From Acidobacteriaceae bacterium (GTDB lineage Bacteria; Acidobacteriota; Terriglobia; Terriglobales; Acidobacteriaceae), in the NCBI GenBank assembly GCA_003166055.1, contig PMWR01000205.1, forward strand, positions 1-6,571: a stretch of DNA of 6,571 nt, written 5' to 3'. Shown one piece after another: positions 1 to 4,916 of the stretch (the stretch's first letter is position 1; each line of letters begins with the position of its first letter). The position numbers and the translations under genes are program-made. The notes beneath the pieces were generated by a model, which searched no databases, was not told where the DNA came from, and worked only from the letters and a program-made list of their open reading frames with translations.

Positions 1-1149
1 GTTCTGGATATTGTCGGGCCGCTCTGGGGCCTCGTAGTTCTCTGGTTGCTGCTGGCTTCCCGCGCCGTTGCCGGTCTTGAGGCTTGCGTGTGCCGGATCT
101 TCAGTCGCCGCTGGCAGCAGGGGCTGCTTTTCTTTGCTGCGTTCTTCATCGTCACCACGCTGGCCGGCCTGCCAATCGACGTTTACGGCCACCACGTCTC
201 GCGCGCTTACGGCATCAGCGTTCAAGGTTGGGGCGGCTGGCTGGGCGACCAGGCTAAATCGCTCGCTCTCGTAGTGCTGCTGGGCGCGCCGGTGCTGCTG
301 CTCTTTAACTGGATCGTGCGCCGCTGGCCGCGCCGCTACTGGTTCGGAATCTGGCTGGTGACGCTTCCGTTGATCGCGCTCGGGACTTTTCTTGAGCCAT
401 TGGCCGAGCCCATCTTTTACCAATATGAGCCGCTCTCAAAAAGCCACCCCGCACTCGTGGCAGATCTCGAGAAGTTGGTCGCACGCACCGGCACAGACAT
501 TCCGCCAAGTCGCATGTTCCTGATGAAGGCAAGCGAAAAATCCAACGGGCTCAACGCGTATGTCAACGGCATCGGCGCCACCAAGCGGATCGTGGTTTGG
601 GACACGACCGCAGGCCGAATTCCCGACGACGAAATCCTCTTCATCTTCGGCCACGAAAGCGGACACTATGTTCTCAACCATATTCCCAAGGGTATGGCGA
701 TCACGACTGCTGCGCTGTTCTTCGTCTTTTGGGGCTGCGCCGGGTTTGCCGTCTGGCTCGCGCGTCGCTTCGGCGCAAGCTGGCGTCTGCAGGTCAACGA
801 CTCTGCCGCGGCGCCGCTAGCCTCCCGCACAGGCTTCGTGGTGCTCATCTTCGCCATCAGCATCGCAGGATTCGTGTTGCAACCTGCCGCCAACACCATG
901 AGCCGCCATTTCGAGCACGAAGCCGACGTCTACGGCCAGGAAGCTATTCACGGGCTCGTCCCCGACCCGCAGAAGACCGCGGTTGCCGCCTTCAATGCGC
1001 TGGGTGAAGCGTGGCTTGAAGACCCGAATCCCAGCCCCTTCATCGAATTTTGGGAGTACAACCATCCCTCGGTTCAGACCCGCGCCAACTTCGCCGCTCA
1101 CTACGATCCGTGGGCCAACGGCGGCCACGGCGAGTTCTTTGGCAAATAG
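1..1149 (+). CDS. M48 family (Ste24/CaaX protease 1-like) membrane zinc metalloprotease, 5'-partial
   Basis: Integral-membrane zinc metallopeptidase related to the Ste24/ZMPSTE24 group. The reading frame is open from base 1, so the true start lies upstream; a TTG at 46 is only an internal candidate. Residues below count from that TTG (367 aa). The zinc site is HESGH at 203-207, within FGHESGHYVLNH. The third ligand is Glu290 in FEHEAD, with the conserved Asp at 294, which gives the family's HExxH...ExxxD layout. Other Ste24-like signatures are the LPIDVYGHH segment near 42-50, NAYVNGIG near 170 followed by KRIVVWDT, and HPS at 340-342 near the C-terminus. Hydrophobic segments lie near 26-45, 73-92, 99-117, 216-237 and 260-278. 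In this family the active site sits in a membrane-enclosed chamber that cleaves hydrophobic or membrane-tethered peptides; the substrate here is unknown. It is followed 34 nt later by a DinB-fold gene and then an ICMT-like gene. The family call is secure, but true CaaX processing is unproven. Confidence 0.93.
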   Translation, partial: VLDIVGPLWGLVVLWLLLASRAVAGLEACVCRIFSRRWQQGLLFFAAFFIVTTLAGLPIDVYGHHVSRAYGISVQGWGGWLGDQAKSLALVVLLGAPVLLLFNWIVRRWPRRYWFGIWLVTLPLIALGTFLEPLAEPIFYQYEPLSKSHPALVADLEKLVARTGTDIPPSRMFLMKASEKSNGLNAYVNGIGATKRIVVWDTTAGRIPDDEILFIFGHESGHYVLNHIPKGMAITTAALFFVFWGCAGFAVWLARRFGASWRLQVNDSAAAPLASRTGFVVLIFAISIAGFVLQPAANTMSRHFEHEADVYGQEAIHGLVPDPQKTAVAAFNALGEAWLEDPNPSPFIEFWEYNHPSVQTRANFAAHYDPWANGGHGEFFGK

Positions 1150-1183
1150 GAAATGAACTAACGCCGGTAAGGAGGAGATCACC

Positions 1184-1708
1184 ATGAAGAAGTTTCTATT
1201 CCTGCTCATCCTGAGCGCGATTCCCGTGTACGCGCAAGCTCAGAACGACGGTGTTTGGGAAGGCTACGACGGAGAGTTGACGCATGTGACCAAACAGCCG
1301 ATCGAGCTGGCGGAAGCGACTCCGGCCGACAAGTTTGCATGGCGTCCCGCGCCTGGGGTGCGCTCGACGAGCGGGGTGTATATGCACATCGCGATCGCCA
1401 ACTTTTATCTGTTGAGCGTTACAGGGCTGAAGGAGCCGGAAGTGACCAACAAACTCGAAAAGACGGTGACGTCGAAGGCGGATGTTATTGACTGGCTGAA
1501 ACGCTCGCTTGAGGCAGTGAAGGCAGCACGCGCGCAGTTGAAACCAGGCGATCTGGAGCGCAAAGTGAAGATCGGCAATAAAGTTGTGACCGTCGATGGG
1601 ATGTACCTGCGCATCATCATTCACAACAACGAACACATGGGGCAGTTGGTCGCATATGCGCGCATGAACGGGATCGTTCCGCCGTGGTCGCAGCCGGGTG
1701 CAAACTGA
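1184..1708 (+). CDS. Exported DinB-superfamily protein
   Basis: A 174-aa DinB/YfiT-like four-helix-bundle protein. A strong AAGGAGG at 1169-1175 lies 8 nt before the ATG and fixes the start. Residues 1-19 form a typical signal peptide: MKKF, a hydrophobic core, then AQA before Gln20. The mature protein is therefore predicted to be periplasmic. The metal-binding triad of the fold is present: His68 in the first long helix, then His147 and His151 in HNNEHMGQL. The phrase ATPADKFAWRPAPGVRS (45-61) is typical of the family's N-terminal loop. Many DinB-fold proteins are metal-dependent thiol transferases or damage-induced proteins of unknown activity. Most are cytoplasmic, so a secreted copy does not suggest the usual bacillithiol or mycothiol role. 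It lies 34 nt after the M48 protease gene and 39 nt before the ICMT-like gene, so the three are probably co-transcribed. The fold is confident; the reaction is not known. Confidence 0.88.
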   Translation: MKKFLFLLILSAIPVYAQAQNDGVWEGYDGELTHVTKQPIELAEATPADKFAWRPAPGVRSTSGVYMHIAIANFYLLSVTGLKEPEVTNKLEKTVTSKADVIDWLKRSLEAVKAARAQLKPGDLERKVKIGNKVVTVDGMYLRIIIHNNEHMGQLVAYARMNGIVPPWSQPGAN

Positions 1709-1747
1709 GAACATGGGACGAAACAGATTCAATCAAGGGAGCTCTCG

Positions 1748-2431
1748 ATGCGGCGAAGGAAATGGATTCAGTGGGTGGTGGTGGCTGCCCTTCTGATCGC
1801 AGCGCTCATTGTGCGAATCAAGGGCGGCATACCCGTGCATATCCAGAATTCTGGACTGGGCGACTCGCCGCTGGCTCGGTGGCAAGTTATGGCCGCAGCC
1901 ACGCCCTGGGTGATCTTTAGCCTTTACTGGGAAATCGCGGCCAAAAACGCGGCCGCGGCAAAGAGCTCGGAAACGAGCTTGTCGCGTGGCGTTCACCTCA
2001 CGCTGACCAACCTGGCCCTGTTGCTGGAGATCGTTCAGTTCCGGTTCCTGGGACGATTCCTTCCGGTCTCCATTTTGACCATCGTTGCGGGCGTTGCCAT
2101 CGAGTTGACGGGGTTGTTTGTGGCAATCTGGGCGCGACGTCACCTCGGCCGCAACTGGAGCGGCGAGATCACCATCAAAGTGGAACATGAGTTGATCCGG
2201 AGCGGGCCGTACAAGCGGCTGCGACATCCAATTTACACCGGCATTCTCATCATGTATGCCGGGACGGCTGTGGTGACGGGCACCTGGCTTGCACTGGTTG
2301 GCTTGTTAATGGCCGTGCTGGCGTATTGGCGCAAAATTCGCCTGGAAGAGGCGAACCTGCGTGTAGCATTCGGCCCGGCCTACGACGCGTATTGCCGCGA
2401 ATCGTGGGCGCTGGCGCCGTGGCTGTTTTGA
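1748..2431 (+). CDS. Isoprenylcysteine carboxyl methyltransferase (ICMT)-family membrane methyltransferase
   Basis: A 227-aa multi-pass membrane protein of the ICMT/phospholipid methyltransferase superfamily, which uses S-adenosylmethionine. The ATG follows an AAGGGAG (1735-1741) by 6 nt. The C-terminal catalytic signature is complete: HLGRNWSG at 132-139, then GPYKRLRHPIYTG at 153-165 with the RHP cofactor-binding motif at 159-161, then EEANLRVAFGPAYDAY at 200-215. Hydrophobic segments are visible near 7-22, 47-61, 85-98, 107-128, 163-176 and 179-195. Eukaryotic Ste14/ICMT methylates the prenylated cysteine carboxylate left after CaaX trimming. Bacterial relatives methylate lipids, small molecules or unknown substrates, and sequence alone does not choose between these. 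The gene closes an apparent operon that begins with a Ste24-like protease, which makes a shared lipidated or hydrophobic substrate worth considering. It converges on the phospholipase C-like gene, with 66 nt between the two stop codons. Confidence 0.9.
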   Translation: MRRRKWIQWVVVAALLIAALIVRIKGGIPVHIQNSGLGDSPLARWQVMAAATPWVIFSLYWEIAAKNAAAAKSSETSLSRGVHLTLTNLALLLEIVQFRFLGRFLPVSILTIVAGVAIELTGLFVAIWARRHLGRNWSGEITIKVEHELIRSGPYKRLRHPIYTGILIMYAGTAVVTGTWLALVGLLMAVLAYWRKIRLEEANLRVAFGPAYDAYCRESWALAPWLF

Positions 2432-2469
2432 TTGAGGATCAGGCCGGATCAAAGGCGACGAAGGGTCGG

Positions 2470-2496
2470 GCACGCGCCGGGAGTCCATCCGGGTGC
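2470..2496. terminator. Possible hairpin between convergent stop codons
   Basis: In the 66-nt space between the convergent ICMT-like and phospholipase-like genes, GCAC (2470-2473) and CCGG (2477-2480) can pair with CCGG (2489-2492) and GTGC (2493-2496). This leaves a GCG bulge and an 8-nt loop. The position suits a shared terminator, but neither strand carries a following T-run, so a classical intrinsic terminator is not supported. It may simply be GC-rich sequence pairing by chance. Confidence 0.25.
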
Positions 2497-2497
2497 T

Positions 2498-3889
2498 TCA
2501 CTGCCCGCCGTCCGCATGATCTCCGTAGGTCGGATAAGGCGGCGGTTCCGCGCTCGTCGGCATCGGCCCGAGCGTCACCAGATCGGCCTGCACCTGCGCC
2601 CACTGTTGCGAATCCTTTTTTGTTGTAATGGGCGCATCGGGGTTGGCGTAATAGGCCTGGATGTCCGCCTTAATTCCGGGCGGAATCGGCTCATTGGGTT
2701 GCCGCGTCAACGAGTGCAACAGGCGGGCGTAGGTGGCATCGGTGAGTGAGTATCCGCCCGGTTGCACGACGCGTCCCGTGTCCAGATCGCGATTCGGCAG
2801 CGGATGAAGCGGATCCGACAGCGCCTGGTTGGCCTGTCCCGCGGTAGCTGCCCGCGCAACCAGATTAGCGCCCCCGGGCCGGGTCGCAGACGGCGGGGTA
2901 AATCGCTCCAGGCTCCTGCGCAATTCCGCCGTTGAGAGCACCACGCTGTGGATGTATGCCGCTTCCGTCGCCTCCGTGGGACCCTTCACATCCACCATCT
3001 TAAGCGGGCCGATTTTGGGGAGTACAAACAGCAGACCGGCCAACATGTAGGTCCCAATACCCGCTTTTCGCCGGTAGGCTTGCCAATCGTTCTCAGTAGC
3101 GACTCTGTCCGCCTCTTTCTCCATTTGCAAAGCTTCCGGCGTATTCGGGTCGGCGGGCTCGCGACGGCGTTTCAGGAGGGTAACTGCATAGGCAAGACGC
3201 GGAATGAATTCGCGCACCGCGAAACGATATGCATTTACGTTGACACGGCGTCCGCGTCTCGCCGTAAAGTCCTCGTTCAGGCCGTACGTCTGGTAAAACG
3301 CGAGAGCAAGCAACTGCACCGGCACCTCCAGCCCGATATGCCGCAGGTAGTGGACCGGCGCCATGCGGTGATGCGCAATTTCGTTGATGTCAAACGCAAA
3401 TTCCGTTTGCACATGCTGCCGCTCGCCCTGGGCGTAATTCACTACCGGACCATATCGCGCGCGAAGTTTGGGAAATTCGACGGGAACCGCGAGGTTGATC
3501 GCCTCCGCATGTCCAACCGAGTCGCCAATGTAGTGCGAAAGCGCCCCCACCGCGAAGGCGAGTTCATTCGCATTTCGCGCATCGCGCAACAGGTTCACGA
3601 CGAAATCCCCGGAGCGCACGTAGTGGGTAAGGTCGGAGTAAGCGACATCGCCAAAAGGGTAATATCCAATGTCCTGGATTACGCACCCGCCATACGCGTA
3701 GGCCCGCGCACGCTCCAGGTCAGCGGGCGTCAACCCCGGATAGTGGCTCAGCAGCAGCGGAACAATGGAGTCATGCCATGTAAGGTCGATCAACTGCTCA
3801 TGCGTCAACAATGAATATGCGCTGGCCTTGCCGCCCCAGGGCAATAAGAGCACCAGCAATACCAAAGCGATCGTCCGCAATCTCTGCAA
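2498..3889 (-). CDS. Exported zinc-dependent phospholipase C family protein
   Basis: Predicted secreted protein with the zinc-dependent phospholipase C/S1-P1 type fold. I place the start at the TTG at 3889-3887 (463 aa), because GGAGGA at 3904-3899 lies 9 nt ahead. An in-frame TTG at 3907 would put that site inside the gene. The protein then opens with MQRLRT, a hydrophobic run and a clean signal-peptidase site, KASA before Tyr25. Candidate zinc ligands occur in family order: His30 (THEQ), Asp73 (QDIG), His89 (THYVRSGDF), His119 and Asp123 (SHYIGD), His127 (GHAEA), and the HxxxE pair His159/Glu163 (HVQTE). The bacillary enzymes start their mature chain with Trp; here the predicted first residue is Tyr. 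About 300 residues follow the catalytic core, with a hydrophobic stretch near 280-294 and a Pro/Gly-rich tail. That makes it much longer than the ~245-aa secreted Bacillus enzyme. Phospholipid hydrolysis is plausible, but the substrate is unknown. Confidence 0.87.
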   Translation of the reverse strand: MQRLRTIALVLLVLLLPWGGKASAYSLLTHEQLIDLTWHDSIVPLLLSHYPGLTPADLERARAYAYGGCVIQDIGYYPFGDVAYSDLTHYVRSGDFVVNLLRDARNANELAFAVGALSHYIGDSVGHAEAINLAVPVEFPKLRARYGPVVNYAQGERQHVQTEFAFDINEIAHHRMAPVHYLRHIGLEVPVQLLALAFYQTYGLNEDFTARRGRRVNVNAYRFAVREFIPRLAYAVTLLKRRREPADPNTPEALQMEKEADRVATENDWQAYRRKAGIGTYMLAGLLFVLPKIGPLKMVDVKGPTEATEAAYIHSVVLSTAELRRSLERFTPPSATRPGGANLVARAATAGQANQALSDPLHPLPNRDLDTGRVVQPGGYSLTDATYARLLHSLTRQPNEPIPPGIKADIQAYYANPDAPITTKKDSQQWAQVQADLVTLGPMPTSAEPPPYPTYGDHADGGQ

Positions 3890-3898
3890 TGGGCCGAA

Positions 3899-3904
3899 TC
3901 CTCC
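3899..3904 (-). promoter_or_regulatory. Ribosome binding site that decides the phospholipase-like start
   Basis: Read on the minus strand, the sequence is GGAGGA followed by 9 nt and then TTG (3889-3887). It is the only strong Shine-Dalgarno match near the 5' end of the gene. It argues against the earlier in-frame TTG at 3907, which lies just upstream of this site. Confidence 0.6.
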
Positions 3905-3958
3905 CAATTAACTTTGATGCAAACCATTTTTCGGTGCCTCACCCATTAAAATAGGCCT
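3905..3958. promoter_or_regulatory. Divergent spacer with a -10-like TAAAAT
   Basis: This short AT-richer spacer separates the minus-strand phospholipase-like gene from the plus-strand muconolactone-isomerase-like gene, so it should hold both promoters. On the plus strand, TAAAAT at 3947-3952 (5 of 6 to the sigma-70 -10 box) ends 7 nt before the ATG at 3959. No good -35 box is visible at standard spacing, nor a clear Shine-Dalgarno. The perfect palindrome ATAGGCCTAT (3951-3960) overlaps the -10 box and the start codon. I could not pick out a convincing minus-strand promoter. Confidence 0.4.
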
Positions 3959-4252
3959 ATGCAGTTCCTCTCGGTTTCCCGCCGCCGCACCGACCAGTTC
4001 CCACCCGAGGCCTTCGCCCCCGAACTCACCGCCCGGGAGGGCCAGCGCGTCAAGGCGCTCTATGCATCCGACCTGCTCCGCCAGATCTGGATGCGCGGCG
4101 ACATCCCCGGCGCGGCTATCCTCTGGGAGGCCCCGAGCGAGGCGGAAGTCCGAGCCGCCCTCGCCAGCCTGCCCATCTTCCAGGCCGGCATGCTTGAGAT
4201 TCTGCTGGTGGTCCCGCTTGAACCCTACCCTGGTTTTGGCCCTGCGCAATGA
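3959..4252 (+). CDS. Muconolactone isomerase/YciI-like small protein (dimeric alpha-beta barrel)
   Basis: A 97-aa cytoplasmic protein resembling the muconolactone delta-isomerase family, which has a ferredoxin-like fold and forms multimers. It starts with a beta strand, MQFLSVSRR. A helix with ELTAREGQRVKALYASDLL (22-40) follows, then the strand pair IWMRGDIPGAAILWEAPS (43-60), the helix EAEVRAAL (61-68), and LPIFQAGMLEILLVVPL (71-87). The GD-P-GA-ILWE and LP-F----LEI-PL phrases are the recognisable family pattern. True muconolactone isomerase acts in the beta-ketoadipate pathway. No other catabolic gene is nearby, so that reaction should not be assumed. No Shine-Dalgarno precedes the ATG, and the gene may be read from a leaderless transcript. 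It points the same way as gcvH, 119 nt upstream of it. A longer antisense frame over the same DNA (3908-4288) shows no family signature. Confidence 0.72.
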   Translation: MQFLSVSRRRTDQFPPEAFAPELTAREGQRVKALYASDLLRQIWMRGDIPGAAILWEAPSEAEVRAALASLPIFQAGMLEILLVVPLEPYPGFGPAQ

Positions 4253-4371
4253 CTTTGCTTTAATGCGCCAGGTCTTCACCCTGTGCAACCGTCATTTTTC
4301 CCTCATGCTCCCCAGGTCGTACACTAGGGAGTCGAGTTCCAAAATTCTTTAAACGAGGAGCCTGCTCGCCC
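4253..4371 (+). promoter_or_regulatory. Leader/promoter region of gcvH
   Basis: A 119-nt spacer. The best -10-like hexamer is TACACT at 4320-4325, with only a weak TTTCCC at 4297-4302 at 17-nt spacing. CTCCC (4308-4312) and GGGAG (4327-4331) can pair around that hexamer. This stem is too short and lacks the T-run needed for a terminator. GAGGAG at 4355-4360 is the ribosome binding site for gcvH, 11 nt before its ATG. I see no glycine riboswitch-like arrangement here. Confidence 0.3.
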
Positions 4372-4761
4372 ATGGCCTACCCAACCAACTACCGCTACAC
4401 CCGCGAACATGAGTGGATTTCGCTCGACGGCTCCGTCGGAACCGTCGGCATCACCGACTACGCCCAAAACTCCCTCGGGGACATCGTCTATGTGGATGCG
4501 CCCAAGGTCGGCGACACGGTCACTGCCAACGCTACTTTCGGGTCTGTCGAGAGCGTCAAGGCCGTCAGCGACCTCTACTCGCCTGTCACCGGCACCGTGA
4601 CCGCGGTGAACGAGGAGCTGAAAAACTCTCCGGACAAGATCAATGAGGCGCCCCACGAGGCCTGGATCATCAAAGTCGAGCTATCCGATCCCGCCGAGTT
4701 TGAGAAACTCCTGGACGCCGCGGCGTACGAGACGTTTATTTCAGAAGAGACGGGAAACTAG
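4372..4761 (+). CDS. gcvH: Glycine cleavage system H protein
   Basis: Lipoyl carrier protein of the glycine cleavage system. It shuttles the aminomethyl group from P-protein to T-protein and is re-oxidised by L-protein, all in the cytoplasm. The 129-aa length is standard for the family. The N-terminal YTREHEWISLDG (9-20) and VGITDYAQNSLGDIVYVDAP (25-44) are hallmark stretches. The lipoylated lysine is Lys63 in VESVKAVSDLYSP, placed in the usual hairpin of the barrel-sandwich hybrid fold. The C-terminal AWIIKVELSDPAEFEKLLD is also typical. The ATG has GAGGAG 11 nt upstream. gcvPA and gcvPB follow on the same strand, but gcvT, often immediately upstream of gcvH, is replaced here by the muconolactone-isomerase-like gene. 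Identity is essentially certain. Confidence 0.98.
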   Translation: MAYPTNYRYTREHEWISLDGSVGTVGITDYAQNSLGDIVYVDAPKVGDTVTANATFGSVESVKAVSDLYSPVTGTVTAVNEELKNSPDKINEAPHEAWIIKVELSDPAEFEKLLDAAAYETFISEETGN

Positions 4762-4764
4762 GAG

Positions 4765-4799
4765 CTAGCTTTCAGTCGTCAGCTTTCAGCTCTCAGCTT
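4765..4799. repeat. Left array: five degenerate heptamers (consensus TCAGCTT)
   Basis: Five 7-nt units lie in register from 4765: CTAGCTT, then TCAGTCG, then three near-perfect copies (TCAGCTT, TCAGCTC, TCAGCTT) at 4779-4799. The array starts 4 nt after the gcvH stop codon. It is the inverted counterpart of the array at 4881-4915. Positions 4779-4799 match the reverse complement of 4895-4915 at 19 of 21 bases. The repeat is too short and degenerate for a CRISPR array, and I see no encoded protein in it. Confidence 0.8.
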
Positions 4800-4823
4800 G
4801 CTTTTCGGAGCTATGGGGCTGGA

Positions 4824-4854
4824 TTGACTCACCCGGAACTTTTGTAAATCTAAT
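4824..4854 (+). promoter_or_regulatory. Candidate sigma-70 promoter for gcvPA between the inverted arrays
   Basis: TTGACT (4824-4829, 5 of 6 to TTGACA) and TCTAAT (4849-4854, 5 of 6 to TATAAT) are separated by 19 nt, slightly longer than the 17-nt optimum. A transcript would start near 4861 and carry a leader of about 56 nt, which includes the right heptamer array but not the left one. The same stretch lies inside a weaker nested inverted repeat: GCT+GGATT at 4818-4825 against AATCC at 4862-4866 and AGC at 4868-4870. Confidence 0.42.
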
Positions 4855-4880
4855 GCAACGTAATCCAAGCAAAGGGCTTT

Positions 4881-4915
4881 TAGCTGAAGGCTAGAAGCTA
4901 GGAGCTGAAAGCTGA
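4881..4915. repeat. Right array: five inverted heptamers (consensus AAGCTGA)
   Basis: Five 7-nt units lie in register: TAGCTGA, AGGCTAG, AAGCTAG, GAGCTGA and AAGCTGA. They end one base before the gcvPA ATG. They are the reverse complement of the left array. The last three units can pair with 4779-4799 to form a 21-position stem with two central mismatches and a 95-nt loop. Confidence 0.8.
4900..4904 (+). promoter_or_regulatory. Ribosome binding site of gcvPA, inside the repeat array
   Basis: AGGAG lies 12 nt before the gcvPA ATG, which is longer than usual spacing. It is the only Shine-Dalgarno-like string in the leader. It is built from the junction of two heptamers and falls within the arm that can pair with the left array, so it could be masked in gcvH-gcvPA read-through mRNA. 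Confidence 0.5.
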
Positions 4916-4916
4916 A

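Noticed and set aside
46..48. TTG at 46 as the true start of the M48 protease
   Set aside because: The frame stays open to base 1 with coding-like hydrophobic residues (VLDIVGPLWGLVVLW), matching a first transmembrane helix, so the gene most likely begins upstream of the window.
1196..1732. Minus-strand open frame of 178 codons
   Set aside because: It is antisense to the DinB-fold gene, which has a strong ribosome binding site, a signal peptide and the His triad. The antisense product shows no family signature.
1733..2227. Minus-strand open frame of 164 codons
   Set aside because: It overlaps the ICMT-like gene, whose catalytic signature continues past it. The composition is that of an antisense shadow.
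2948..3814. Plus-strand open frame of 288 codons
   Set aside because: It lies entirely antisense to the phospholipase C-like gene, whose signal peptide and ligand motifs are clear. The plus-strand protein is rich in Arg, His and Val with no recognisable motif, typical of a GC-rich shadow frame.
3908..4288. Minus-strand open frame of 126 codons over the small plus-strand gene
   Set aside because: The plus-strand product has the strand-helix pattern and signature phrases of the muconolactone isomerase family, while the minus-strand product has none.
4253..4371. Glycine riboswitch upstream of gcvH
   Set aside because: Glycine riboswitches often precede gcv operons, but I could not find the conserved paired core or tandem aptamer layout in these 119 nt. 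A covariance-model search for the glycine aptamer would settle it.
4765..4915. CRISPR array or rho-independent terminator in the repeat-rich spacer
   Set aside because: The units are 7-nt tandem copies with no spacers, which excludes CRISPR. The long stem has a 95-nt loop and is followed by a start codon instead of a T-run, so it is not an intrinsic terminator.
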